A stretch of DNA of 43,944 nt from Verrucomicrobiota bacterium (GTDB taxonomy: Bacteria > Verrucomicrobiota > Verrucomicrobiia > Limisphaerales > UBA9464): contig VHCG01000032.1 of NCBI GenBank assembly GCA_016871805.1, positions 1 to 43,944 on the forward strand. Direction: 5' to 3'. How positions within the stretch are numbered: position 1 is the first letter of the stretch; every line of letters starts with the position of its first letter. The translations under genes were made by a program, and so were the position numbers. This document shows positions 32,567-41,122 of this stretch, piece by piece. The notes below the pieces were generated by a model, which was not told the origin of the DNA, did not search any database, and saw only the letters and a program-made list of their open reading frames with translations.

Positions 32567-35500
32567 CAGAGGAGGTAGATGAAGTCATTGGCGCCGAACA
32601 GGGCGTGGGCGAGATCCGCCCAGATCACCGCCTCGGCCGCATCGGACCCATGGAGCCGCCGCAGTTCGGCCAGCGAGCCTTGGCAGGCCTCGATCTCGGC
32701 CAGGGTGGGCCGCCGGGCGAAGGCGGTCTCGTACATCCAGCGGATCCGCTCGGAAGCCTCCGCCGTGGGCAGCTCGCGAAGCAGACGCCGGGCCCACAGT
32801 TCCGCCTGCTCGTGGAAGAACGGGTCGTTCATCAGGGCGAGGGCCTGGGCCGGCACGTTGGTGACGTTCCGCCGGCCCACCGTGCTAAACGGCGTCGGCG
32901 TGTCGAAGGTCAGCAGCGTCGGCGAGAGGAAGTTGCGCCGGACCCCCTGGTACACGCTGCGACGACCCGCACCGTCGAGGGGACCGCTCTGGTCCGGACG
33001 ACCCCGACCAATGACGAACTCGTTGAGGTGCACCGGCACGGGAGGACCACCCACGGCGGGATCCAGTCGACCCGAGATCTCGAGCGCCGCATCCCGGATG
33101 GCCTCGGCCTCGAGACGTCGCACCGGGATCCGATGCCAGAGCCGGTTGGCGGGATCGATCCGCTCCGCCCGGGGATCTGCCGCATGGTGCCCCATCGCAT
33201 AGGTCTGCGTGAGGACCATGCGTTGGATCAGCCGCTTGATGGACCCGCCATCCTCGTGGAGGAACTGCCAGGCAAGATGGTCCAGCAGCTCGGGATGGGT
33301 CGGCGCCTCACCCAGGGTCCCGAAGTTGTCGACCGTCGGCACGATCCCGCGTCCGAACAGATGGTGCCAGACGCGGTTGACGAGCGTCCTGGCCACGAGG
33401 GGGTTTTCGGGATCCGTGAGCTGTTCGGCCAACTCGAGGCGTCCACTGCTGAAGGGATCCGTGATGGGATGTGCCTTGGGGAAGGCAGAGGGCAGGCTGC
33501 GGGGGGCAACCGGTCCCGGCTTGAAGGGCTTGCCGCGCACCAGCACGAACTCGTCGACCCCCGTTCCATCCATCCAGGCCACGGCAGTCCGGGACACCCA
33601 CTGGACCCGATCGGCGATGGCGGACTCCAACCGTCGGGACTCGTCCAGTGCGGTGGCCCACCCTGCTTCGGGAGAACCCAGGAGAGCGGGTTGCCGGACC
33701 AGAAGGTCCGCCAGCGGCAGCAGGTTTCCAGAAACGGGCTCGCCACGCTCCAAGGCGATGCCGATTTCCCGGACCGCCCGACCCAAGGCCTTCGCAGCCT
33801 CATCCAGGGTCGACACCTCGAATCCGATCCAGGTCGGCTGTGCTCCCTCGGGCAGCCAGCCGGGCACCTCGGGCGATTCCACCACCATCAACACCTCCAG
33901 CGGGCGATCCCCCACAGGACCGAATTCAATGTGGGTCCGGTGTCCACCGTAGGCCGTCAGGTCGTGCGTGACCCACCGCGGGGCCGATGTCGGCCCCGAG
34001 TCGAAGTGACCGATCAGTTGGCCATGCAGAGGGCCGGTGACCATCAGATGGGAATCCACCGCGGCATAGACCCGGGTGGCTCCACGGAGGAGATAGTGGA
34101 GGCGTCCTCCCTGAAGGGTGATCGTCGGTGTGCGGAGCATCTGACCCGATCGTCCGGTGGCTCCCAGCTCGCCCGAGTCGTTCTCGTTCCCCGGAGCCGT
34201 TGCGAGGCGTTTCCAGAATGGATCACGCCGGGCCGCCCCAAAGCGCATCAAACCCCCGGGACCGAATCCATCCGCCGCCGAGATCGCCTCCCCCACCGCC
34301 ATCGGTTGGGATCCAAACGCCTCCCCATCCACCTTCCACGGCCGGAAGTCGGCCCGGGTGAAGTCGGCAATCACACGGACATCCGAGGCCAGCGATGGAA
34401 CCTTCAACGGCTGGAAGACGGGAATCGCGGAGGCTTCACCTCTCAACTCCAATGACCGGGCCAACCACGGATACAGGACATGTGCCGGGTCGGAGGCCGC
34501 GGCCCGCATCGCGGTCTGCCACTCAGCCCGAGGTTGACCGTCCTGCGACACCGCAGGCTGGGCCTCGCCCAATGCCGACAGCCAGGCACCGGGAATCGAG
34601 CCGGATTGGGAGGTCATCCATCGTCCCAACCCCTTTAATAGCTCGGGCCACCGTCCCGTCCGAACCGCTGAGAGTTCCGACGCCATGCGCCGGTTGTTCT
34701 CCATCGCCTCGAACCGGACCTGCCGGAAACCGGCCCCCATCAGGAACCCCGTCAACGCGTAGTAGTCCTGGGTCGAGATGGGATCGAACTTGTGGTCGTG
34801 ACACCGGGCACAGGCGACGGTGAGCCCAAGGAAGGACTTCGTGAACACGTCGACCTTGTTGTCGAGGCGATCGCACTCGTCCTGACGGATGTCGACCGGC
34901 GAATGCACCTCCTCGCCAAGGAACGCCCAGCCGGTGCCAAGCACGGACTCGTTGCTGTCGGTGCCCGGACGCAACCGCGGGGCGGGCAGGAGATCGCCGG
35001 CCAGATGCTCCTTCAGGAACTGCGGATAGGGGACATCGGCATTGAAGGCGCAGATCAGGTAGTCCCGGTAATGCCAGGCATTCGCGATCAGGAAGTCGCT
35101 CTCATGGCCCCGGCTCTCCGCGTACCGCATCAGATCCATCCAGTGCCGGGCCCAGCGTTCTCCGAAATGCGGCGAGGCAAGGAGGCGCTCCACCACGCGT
35201 TCCCGCGCCTCGGGACCGGGATGCGCCAGGAATTCAGTCAGGTCCTCGCGACGGGGCGGTAGGCCGGTCAGGCCGAAATGGACCCGGCGCAACCAGACCT
35301 CGGGAGCCGCCGGGGCGGCAGGCTTCAACCCCTCCAATTCCAACCGGGCCAGGATGAACCGGTCGATCGGACTGCCGGACCATGCGGCCTCGTTGACCTT
35401 CGGAACGGTCTGGGGCTTTGGAGACTGCCAGAGCCAGGCCTGCGACCGCTTCCGGGCCTCGAGATCGAATTTCTTGGTTGTCGGCCCCGCAGCGCCCTCC

Positions 35501-35877
35501 GGCCAGACCGCACCATCGGCAATCCAACGGGCGATGTCTTGGCGGACCGACTCCGGAAGCTGGGCCTTCTTGGGCGGCATCGCCAGATTGGGCTGGGTGT
35601 GCGCGATCGCCTTGAGGAGAAGGCTGTTCTCGGGCTTGCCGGGCACCACAGCGGGACCGCTGTCCCCACCCGCCAGCACCGCAACCCGATGGTCCAGACG
35701 CAGCCCACCCTTCACGGACTTGGCGTCGGCCGAGTGGCACTCGAAGCAGTGCTCGGCCAACACAGGTCGGATCTTCTGCTCGAAGAACTCCACCCCAGTC
35801 GACTCGGCGCGAAGCCCCATCAGAAGCCATGCGGCAGCCAAGGGGACCAGGGCGCATCTGAAGGGCATCGAGATCAT
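32566..35877 (-). CDS. Secreted PSCyt1-DUF1549-DUF1553 c-type cytochrome protein
   Basis: 1103 aa. Sec signal peptide to about residue 24, then a PSCyt1 cytochrome domain with CFECH (44-48) and likely axial Met100 (AMPPKK). DUF1549 follows from about 160 (SPIDRFILARLELEGLKP, FGLTGLPP, RWARHWMDLMRYAES) and contains a second heme-type motif, CARCHDHKFDPIST. A middle beta-rich region of about 300 residues (FADFTRADFRPWKVDGEAF to EVLMVVESPEVPGW) looks like a carbohydrate-binding or lectin-type insert. DUF1553 ends the protein (LAEQLTDPENPLVARTLVNRVWHHLFGRGIV, NVPAQALALMNDPFF). The family is a hallmark of Planctomycetes and Verrucomicrobia; involvement in polysaccharide breakdown is suspected but unproven. 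It ends in a 1-nt overlap with DUF1501. Confidence 0.95.
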   Translation of the reverse strand: MISMPFRCALVPLAAAWLLMGLRAESTGVEFFEQKIRPVLAEHCFECHSADAKSVKGGLRLDHRVAVLAGGDSGPAVVPGKPENSLLLKAIAHTQPNLAMPPKKAQLPESVRQDIARWIADGAVWPEGAAGPTTKKFDLEARKRSQAWLWQSPKPQTVPKVNEAAWSGSPIDRFILARLELEGLKPAAPAAPEVWLRRVHFGLTGLPPRREDLTEFLAHPGPEARERVVERLLASPHFGERWARHWMDLMRYAESRGHESDFLIANAWHYRDYLICAFNADVPYPQFLKEHLAGDLLPAPRLRPGTDSNESVLGTGWAFLGEEVHSPVDIRQDECDRLDNKVDVFTKSFLGLTVACARCHDHKFDPISTQDYYALTGFLMGAGFRQVRFEAMENNRRMASELSAVRTGRWPELLKGLGRWMTSQSGSIPGAWLSALGEAQPAVSQDGQPRAEWQTAMRAAASDPAHVLYPWLARSLELRGEASAIPVFQPLKVPSLASDVRVIADFTRADFRPWKVDGEAFGSQPMAVGEAISAADGFGPGGLMRFGAARRDPFWKRLATAPGNENDSGELGATGRSGQMLRTPTITLQGGRLHYLLRGATRVYAAVDSHLMVTGPLHGQLIGHFDSGPTSAPRWVTHDLTAYGGHRTHIEFGPVGDRPLEVLMVVESPEVPGWLPEGAQPTWIGFEVSTLDEAAKALGRAVREIGIALERGEPVSGNLLPLADLLVRQPALLGSPEAGWATALDESRRLESAIADRVQWVSRTAVAWMDGTGVDEFVLVRGKPFKPGPVAPRSLPSAFPKAHPITDPFSSGRLELAEQLTDPENPLVARTLVNRVWHHLFGRGIVPTVDNFGTLGEAPTHPELLDHLAWQFLHEDGGSIKRLIQRMVLTQTYAMGHHAADPRAERIDPANRLWHRIPVRRLEAEAIRDAALEISGRLDPAVGGPPVPVHLNEFVIGRGRPDQSGPLDGAGRRSVYQGVRRNFLSPTLLTFDTPTPFSTVGRRNVTNVPAQALALMNDPFFHEQAELWARRLLRELPTAEASERIRWMYETAFARRPTLAEIEACQGSLAELRRLHGSDAAEAVIWADLAHALFGANDFIYLL

Positions 35878-36093
35878 GTTCGGGATCCGGAAAGAATAGA
35901 CCGGAGATGGACGCCATGGGGACGGTTTCCCTTCAAGAAGGATGGGGAACCCTCGCTGAAGGGGGAATCCACGCTCAGGGGGCCAACCACGACTTCAGCG
36001 TTGCACCCCAGAACGGGATCAGTCCCCGATCGGCAGAAGACGGGCCCTCATGCGTGCCTCATCCATGATTACAAGCGCTCCCCGCTCCAGGTG

Positions 36094-36324
36094 TCATGCA
36101 ACTCGGAGGGGAAGGTCCAACTCCTCGACCCGCCAAGCTCCATAGGCGAGCGCCTGATTGATATCCTCCTCCTCGAGATAGGGATAGAGACGCAGGATCT
36201 CAGCCCGGGAATAACCGGAAGCCACCAGCCCGATCAGGAGACCCACAGTGGTCCGCATTCCACGGATGCAGGGTTTGCCACCCATGACCTCGGAATTCCT
36301 GGTGATTCGTTCCGGCTTCTCCAC
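36094..36324 (-). CDS. DUF433 antitoxin-like small protein, orphan
   Basis: 76 aa. ITRNSEVMGGKPCIRGMRTTVGLLIGLVASGYSRAEILRLYPYLEEEDINQALAYGAW is the complete DUF433 pattern (GGxPxIxGTRI-type strand, helix-turn-helix-like part, YPxLxxEDIxxAL). DUF433 proteins are usually the antitoxin half of a pair with a PIN-like DUF5615 toxin encoded right behind. Here the next 216 bp downstream give only a 12-codon frame at the ATGA overlap and a 15-codon frame, neither resembling DUF5615, so the gene appears to be orphaned. It may have a solo DNA-binding role or be a remnant. No signal peptide. Confidence 0.88.
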   Translation of the reverse strand: MEKPERITRNSEVMGGKPCIRGMRTTVGLLIGLVASGYSRAEILRLYPYLEEEDINQALAYGAWRVEELDLPLRVA

Positions 36325-36471
36325 CCAACGACGCTAGGCCATCCATCGGGTGAAGCCAATTCCTGAAACAGGTCTCGTCCCCAATGAGTTTGCTTCGGGC
36401 ACCCTGGGGCATGCCCCGTCAAAGAATCGCCTTGGGCCCCGGGCTCCAACCGTGAATCGTCTTCCGGTTCC

Positions 36472-37404
36472 ATGAAGCCGCTCACACGCCTCCTCCTCGT
36501 CGCCGCCACCCTCTCGCTGGGCCTGCCCTCCGCCGGCCTGGGAGCGGAGTCGGCCAACAGACCCGCCATCAAACACTCCTACCTCGTCATGGGTGCGCGC
36601 ACCGCGATCATTGGCGAGGACGGAGAGGTCGCCTGGGAATACAAGGGCGGCACGCGGGACGGGTTCATCCTCCCGAATGGAAACCTGCTCGCCGCCTGGA
36701 GCGATCGGGTCGAGGAGGTCTCGCCCGACAAGAAGGTGGTGGGCACCTACGTCCGCAGCCCGGAGAACAGCGAGATCGGCACCGTCCAGCGCCTCTACAG
36801 CGGCAACACCCTGGTCACCGAACTCGGCAAGCGCCCCCGTCTGATCGAGCTGAACCCCGAGGGGAAGATCGTCCTGGACGTCCCACTCCAGCCGGAGACC
36901 GACAACGCCCACATGCAGACCCGCATGGCCCGACAGCTCCGCAACGGCAACTACCTCGTGCCGCACCTCCTGGCGTTCGCGGTCAAGGAATACACCCCGG
37001 AAGGCAAGGTCGTGGCCACGATCCGCACCGACCTTCCCGAGCTCGGCGGACGCCCCCAGGAGAACTGGCCCTTCACCGCCATCCGACTCGACAACGGCAA
37101 CACCCTCGTCTCGCTGACCCACGGCAACAAGGTCGCCGAGTTCAACACGTCGGGTCAGGTGGTCTGGAAGGTCACCAACGACCAGGTCGGCGGTCTCTTC
37201 AAGGATCCCTGCGGTTCCCAGCGCCTCGCCAACGGCAACACCGTCGTCGGCAGCCATGCCGCCAACCAGGGAATCTCCATGGTCGAGGTCACCCCGGACC
37301 ACAGGATTGTCTGGACCTCCGACCACCCCGCCGCGGCCGGAGTCCATCACTTCCAGATCCTCACCACGAACGGGAAACGGGAGCCGGGACAGCCCCAGAA
37401 GTAG
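36472..37404 (+). CDS. Secreted beta-propeller protein (ASST/PQQ-like repeats)
   Basis: 310 aa with a Sec signal peptide (PLTRLLLVAATLSLGLPSAGLGAES, cleavage near 25). About six blades are marked by LPNGNLLAAWSDRVEEVSP, YSGNTLVTELGKRPRLIEL, LRNGNYLVPHLLAFAVKEY, LDNGNTLVSLTHGNKVAEF and LANGNTVVGSHAANQGISM, the L-x-N-G-N-x-L-V pattern of arylsulfotransferase and NHL-like propellers. No histidine characteristic of arylsulfotransferase catalysis was identified, so a binding role is as likely as catalysis. It is the first gene of a tight plus-strand set with an SMP-30 lactonase (44 bp downstream) and CstA, which suggests a function tied to sugar acid or carboxylate uptake. Confidence 0.87.
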   Translation: MKPLTRLLLVAATLSLGLPSAGLGAESANRPAIKHSYLVMGARTAIIGEDGEVAWEYKGGTRDGFILPNGNLLAAWSDRVEEVSPDKKVVGTYVRSPENSEIGTVQRLYSGNTLVTELGKRPRLIELNPEGKIVLDVPLQPETDNAHMQTRMARQLRNGNYLVPHLLAFAVKEYTPEGKVVATIRTDLPELGGRPQENWPFTAIRLDNGNTLVSLTHGNKVAEFNTSGQVVWKVTNDQVGGLFKDPCGSQRLANGNTVVGSHAANQGISMVEVTPDHRIVWTSDHPAAAGVHHFQILTTNGKREPGQPQK

Positions 37405-37431
37405 CTGAGAGTCGAGCGTTGAGAGTTGAGA
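37404..37431 (+). repeat. Four 7-bp G-N-Y-G-A-G-N units before the SMP-30 start
   Basis: GCTGAGA, GTCGAGC, GTTGAGA and GTTGAGA run head to tail from 37404 to 37431, starting on the last base of the previous stop codon. They fill most of the 44-bp gap before the ATG at 37449. Purine-rich GGAAAGGAAG (about 37437-37446) follows and can act as the ribosome site. Confidence 0.7.
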
Positions 37432-37448
37432 GACCGGAAAGGAAGACC

Positions 37449-38336
37449 ATGAAACGGATTGTCATGCTAGGCGCGGGAATCGTGCCTCTGGTGCTGATGG
37501 GGCAGGATAGCCTCCTGGCGTCCGGGGCGAAGGTGGAGAAACTCCAGGGGGGGTACTCCTTCACGGAAGGGCCAGCGGCGGACACGGCAGGGAACGTGTA
37601 CTTCACCGACCAGCCCAACGACCGGATCGTCCGATGGGATGCCCGGACCGGGACGTTTTCCGACTGGATGAAGCCGGCAGGGCGATCGAACGGCACCTAT
37701 TTCGACTCCAAGGGCAACCTGATCGCCTGCGCCGACGAGAAGAACGAGCTGTGGCGCATCGCGCCCGACAAGACCGTGACCGTCCTGGTGAAGGACCTCG
37801 GCGGCAAACTGCTGAACGGCCCCAACGACCTGTGGATTCGTCCTGACGGTGGACTCTACTTCACGGATCCCCTGTACGTCCGCCCCTACTGGAAGCGCCC
37901 GTCCACCTCCCAGCAGCCGGGCCAGTTTGTGTACTTCATTCCCGCCGGTGGTGGGACACCGCGGCCGGTCGCGACGGATCTGAAGCAGCCGAACGGCATC
38001 ATCGGCACCCCGGGTGGGAACACCCTGTATGTGGCCGACATCGGTGCGGGGAAAACCTATTCCTACGCGATCGGCGGAGACGGATCGCTCACCGACAAGC
38101 GTCTGTTCTGCGAGATGGGCTCGGACGGCATGACCCTGGATGCCGAAGGCAACGTGTATCTCACGGGCAAGGGTGTGACGGTGTTCGACAAGACGGGTCG
38201 GAAGGTCGAGCACCTGGACGTCCCGGAGGGATGGACGGCGAACGTGACCTTCGGTGGCGAGAAGCGGGACTTCCTGTTCATCACGGCGGGCACCTCGATC
38301 TATGGCGCCCGGATGCGGGTACGCGGTGCCCAATGA
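37449..38336 (+). CDS. Secreted SMP-30/gluconolactonase family protein
   Basis: 295 aa from the ATG at 37449, chosen over the in-frame TTG at 37419 because it has a good purine-rich ribosome site (GGAAAGGAAG) and starts a signal peptide (MKRIVMLGAGIVPLVLMGQDSLLASG). Six-bladed propeller with metal-site residues of the SMP-30 family: SFTEGPAADTAGNVYFTDQ (Glu), LLNGPNDLWIRPDGGLYFTDP (Asn, Asp), QPNGIIGTPGGNTLYVAD (Asn) and GSDGMTLDAEGNVYLT (Asp). Relatives hydrolyse sugar lactones to aldonic acids; the exported form would act in the periplasm. Its stop overlaps the cstA start (ATGA), so the two are cotranslated, suggesting lactonase product and transporter substrate may be related. Confidence 0.93.
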   Translation: MKRIVMLGAGIVPLVLMGQDSLLASGAKVEKLQGGYSFTEGPAADTAGNVYFTDQPNDRIVRWDARTGTFSDWMKPAGRSNGTYFDSKGNLIACADEKNELWRIAPDKTVTVLVKDLGGKLLNGPNDLWIRPDGGLYFTDPLYVRPYWKRPSTSQQPGQFVYFIPAGGGTPRPVATDLKQPNGIIGTPGGNTLYVADIGAGKTYSYAIGGDGSLTDKRLFCEMGSDGMTLDAEGNVYLTGKGVTVFDKTGRKVEHLDVPEGWTANVTFGGEKRDFLFITAGTSIYGARMRVRGAQ

Positions 38337-40699
38337 AGTCCCCGTTGCGAGCCCTGCTGTGGATCGGCATCGCCCTGTTGGGGGCCTGGGCCTATGGGGT
38401 CCTCGCCTTCAGACGCGGCGAGCCCGTCAGCTCCGCCTACCTCGTCGTCGCCGCCGTGTGCACCTACACGATTGGCTACCGCTTCTACTCCAAGTGGCTC
38501 GCCGCCCATGCGCTGATGCTCGACGACCGACGCGCCACGCCCTGCGAGGTCCATGAGGACGGCAAGGACTTTGTCCGGACCCACCGCTGGATCGTGTTCG
38601 GACACCACTTCGCCGCGATCTCGGGTCCCGGTCCGCTGGTCGGTCCGGTCCTGGCAGCCCAGTTCGGCTATCTGCCCAGCGCGCTCTGGATCCTCATCGG
38701 CGTGGTCCTCGGCGGTGCCGTTCAGGACTTCGTCATCCTGGTCAGTTCGATGCGACGCAACGGGCGTTCCCTCGGTCAGATGGTCCGGGACGAACTCAAC
38801 CCCCTGACGGGTGCCATCGCCCTCGTGGCCATCCTCGCCATCATGATCATCCTTCTGGCGGTGCTGGCCCTGATCGTGGTGAAGGCTCTGGCCGAGAGCC
38901 CCTGGGGTGTCTTCACCGTGGGAGCCACGATCCCGATCGCCTTTCTGATGGGGGGCTACCTCCGATGGATCCGTCCCGGACGGACCCTCGAGGCCTCCGT
39001 CCTCGGGGTCGGACTCCTGATGGCGGCGGTCTGGGGCGGACAGGTGGTGCACAGCCATGCGCCATGGGCGAACGCGTTCACCCTGGAGGCCGAGCCTCTG
39101 GCCTGGATCATCCTGGCCTACGGCGTCGCGGCCAGTGTCCTGCCGGTGTGGCTCCTGCTCGCGCCGCGGGACTACCTCAGCACCTTCATGAAGATCGGCA
39201 CCATCGTTGCCCTCGCCATCGGCGTGCTGCTCGTGTTGCCGGCGCTCCGAATGCCGGCGGTGACCCCGTTCATCGACGGCTCCGGACTGGTGGTCGCCGG
39301 GAAGCTGTTCCCGTTCTGCTTCATCACCATCGCCTGCGGCGCCATCAGCGGATTCCACACCCTGATCTCGAGCGGGACCACTCCGAAGATCATCACCCGC
39401 GAATCGCATGCCCGGTCGGTCGGCTACGGGGCCATGTGCCTCGAGTCGCTGGTGGCCATCATGGCGCTCATCGCCGCCTGCACCCTCGAGCCGGGAGTCT
39501 ACCTCGCCATGAACGTGAAGGGCGTCGGCGCGGACGCCGCGGCGATCGCCGCCGACACGCTGGCCAAGGTCCATGCCGCCGGGATGCCCGTCACCCACGA
39601 GGAGATGACCCGACTTGCCGACGCGGTCGGCGAGACGTCGCTCTACGGCCGGACCGGCGGGGCGGCGACGCTTGCGGTCGGCATGGCCCAGATCTTCGGG
39701 CGACTGACCCAGGGGCGGTGGCTGGATCTCTGGTACCACTTCGCCATCATGTTCGAGGCGTTGTTCATTCTGACCACGCTCGACGCCGGCACCCGGGTGG
39801 GCCGCTACCTCCTCCAGGATTTTCTTGGGCATCTTTCCCCGCGACTCGGCCACACCCATTCGCTTCCGGCCAACCTGTTCTCCAGTGTCCTGATCGTCTC
39901 GGGCTGGGGTTGGTTCCTGATCCAGGGTGTCCGGGATCCGCTTGGAGGCATCAACTCCCTATGGCCGTTGTTTGGGATCGCCAACCAACTCCTCGCCGCC
40001 ATCGCACTCTGCCTCGGGACGACCATCCTTCTAAAGCACTCCATCCGGTCAGGACGCGGTCGGGCACTGGCATTGGTGACCCTGGTCCCCCTCCTCTGGC
40101 TGGTGGGCGTGACGTTCACCGCCGGGTACCAGAAGATGTTCAATCCCTCTCCGCGCATCGGCTTCCTTGCGGGTGCCCAGGAGTTCCAACGGAAGGCCCA
40201 GGCGGCGATGACCCGCGAGGCGGCGGCTCCGACCGATGCGGAGCGGACAGCCGCTGCCAAAGCCGCAACCACCGCGAGGCGTCTCGAGTTCAACAACCGG
40301 CTCGACCTGTTTGTCACCGGCGGATTCCTTGTGATGGGGACCCTCGTCCTGGGGCTGTCCCTCCGCGAATGGGTCCGGCTCTGGGTGGGCCGTCGAGTCG
40401 CCGATCTCCGGGAGACGCCCATCGTCTGGCTGCCTGATTCCATGCTCCGCGAACGGGGTGCCGGGATGTCGGCGGGTTCGGTTGCGGCATTGTCGGTCGC
40501 CCTGCTCCGGGACTGGTCCGGCGAGACGGCGGTGGACCGCGAACTCCGACACGCACAGACCTGCCCGGTGTCCACAAGTGGGCCACGCCTGCTGATCGAT
40601 GTCCCGGCGGTCCGGGCGGATCTGGGAGAGGCTCAGAGAGCAGACGCCTACTGCAGGGCCGCGTCTCGCCGGTTTGACGGCATCCATCGCTGCTGTTGA
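38333..40699 (+). CDS. cstA: CstA-type carboxylate/peptide transporter with unusual C-terminal tail
   Basis: 788 aa from the ATG at 38333. A CstA-family membrane protein with about 16 helices. Signatures: TIGYRFYSKWLA, HRWIVFGHHFAAISGPGPLVGPVLAAQFG, ISGFHTLISSGTTPKIITRESHARSVGYGAMCLES, FALFILTTLDAGTR-type (EALFILTTLDAGTRVGRYLLQDFLG) and WPLFGIANQLLAAIAL. Known relatives (CstA, YjiY/BtsT) import pyruvate or peptides on carbon starvation. From residue 706 the protein has an 83-residue soluble tail, ending FDGIHRCC, that is not part of the family core. It overlaps the lactonase gene by 4 nt. A 16-nt stem with one bulge covers its stop codon. Confidence 0.93.
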   Translation: MKSPLRALLWIGIALLGAWAYGVLAFRRGEPVSSAYLVVAAVCTYTIGYRFYSKWLAAHALMLDDRRATPCEVHEDGKDFVRTHRWIVFGHHFAAISGPGPLVGPVLAAQFGYLPSALWILIGVVLGGAVQDFVILVSSMRRNGRSLGQMVRDELNPLTGAIALVAILAIMIILLAVLALIVVKALAESPWGVFTVGATIPIAFLMGGYLRWIRPGRTLEASVLGVGLLMAAVWGGQVVHSHAPWANAFTLEAEPLAWIILAYGVAASVLPVWLLLAPRDYLSTFMKIGTIVALAIGVLLVLPALRMPAVTPFIDGSGLVVAGKLFPFCFITIACGAISGFHTLISSGTTPKIITRESHARSVGYGAMCLESLVAIMALIAACTLEPGVYLAMNVKGVGADAAAIAADTLAKVHAAGMPVTHEEMTRLADAVGETSLYGRTGGAATLAVGMAQIFGRLTQGRWLDLWYHFAIMFEALFILTTLDAGTRVGRYLLQDFLGHLSPRLGHTHSLPANLFSSVLIVSGWGWFLIQGVRDPLGGINSLWPLFGIANQLLAAIALCLGTTILLKHSIRSGRGRALALVTLVPLLWLVGVTFTAGYQKMFNPSPRIGFLAGAQEFQRKAQAAMTREAAAPTDAERTAAAKAATTARRLEFNNRLDLFVTGGFLVMGTLVLGLSLREWVRLWVGRRVADLRETPIVWLPDSMLRERGAGMSAGSVAALSVALLRDWSGETAVDRELRHAQTCPVSTSGPRLLIDVPAVRADLGEAQRADAYCRAASRRFDGIHRCC

Positions 40700-40717
40700 G
40701 CACCGGCTGTGCCTCAA
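40696..40717 (+). terminator. Hairpin over the cstA stop codon
   Basis: TTGA GCAC (40696-40703) pairs with GTGC C TCAA (40709-40717), with one bulged C and loop CGGCT. It includes the stop TGA (40697-40699). Only AAATC follows, so it is not a classical T-tract terminator. The tRNA genes start 70 bp downstream. Confidence 0.4.
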
Positions 40718-40787
40718 ATCGCAGTCCCGGAAAAACCGGAACTTGCCTCGGATGCGCGGCCTTGGTTCATTGCGTCTCCGCGTTGAA

Positions 40788-40877
40788 GGAAGGGTGGCTG
40801 AGTGGTTGAAGGCACCTGACTCGAAATCAGGCGCACGGGCAACCGTGTCGGGGGTTCGAATCCCTCCCCTTCCGCCA
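40788..40877 (+). tRNA. tRNA-Ser (anticodon CGA)
   Basis: 90 nt with encoded CCA. Acceptor GGAAGGG (40788-40794) pairs with CCCTTCC (40867-40873), then G and CCA. The anticodon arm CCTGA-CTCGAAA-TCAGG gives anticodon CGA (reads UCG). A long variable arm (GCACGGGCAACCGTGT) marks it as class II, as expected for Ser. T loop GGGGGTTCGAATCCCTC is complete. Confidence 0.97.
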
Positions 40878-40986
40878 ACCACCGCGATCTGCCGGTCCCA
40901 TCGGATGGGCAGGTGGCGGGTTGGCAGCCGGATCCGGACACATCCTTGCAACGCAGAGACAAAGCCGGTTTCATCTCGGGGCGGTT

Positions 40987-41060
40987 GCGGGCGTAGCTCA
41001 ATGGTAGAGCGCCAGTCTTCCAAACTGGTTACGAGGGTTCGATTCCCTTCGCCCGCTCCA
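40987..41060 (+). tRNA. tRNA-Gly (anticodon TCC)
   Basis: 74 nt. Acceptor GCGGGCG (40987-40993) pairs with CGCCCGC (41050-41056), followed by T and encoded CCA. D arm GCTCAATGGTAGAGC, anticodon arm CCAGT-CTTCCAA-ACTGG (anticodon TCC, reads GGA/GGG), and T arm GAGGGTTCGATTCCCTT. It lies 109 bp after tRNA-Ser and may share its transcript. Confidence 0.97.
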
Positions 41061-41122
41061 TCCCCCTAAGCACCGCCCCAAGGCCAAGGTCCCCCCAGCC
41101 CACTTCTCCATCCAATTCCCGC

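Noticed and set aside
32605..34455. 616-codon plus-strand frame
   Set aside because: Antisense to the DUF1549/DUF1553 gene. Low-complexity Arg/Gly/His composition with no family resemblance.
38300..39859. 519-codon minus-strand frame inside cstA
   Set aside because: Asp/His/Glu/Arg-rich antisense shadow; the opposite strand encodes an unmistakable CstA membrane protein.
40788..41060. tRNA-associated integration site (att) with an element downstream
   Set aside because: No integrase and no repeat of the tRNA 3' ends was found in the window; ptsI and trpG follow as normal chromosomal genes.
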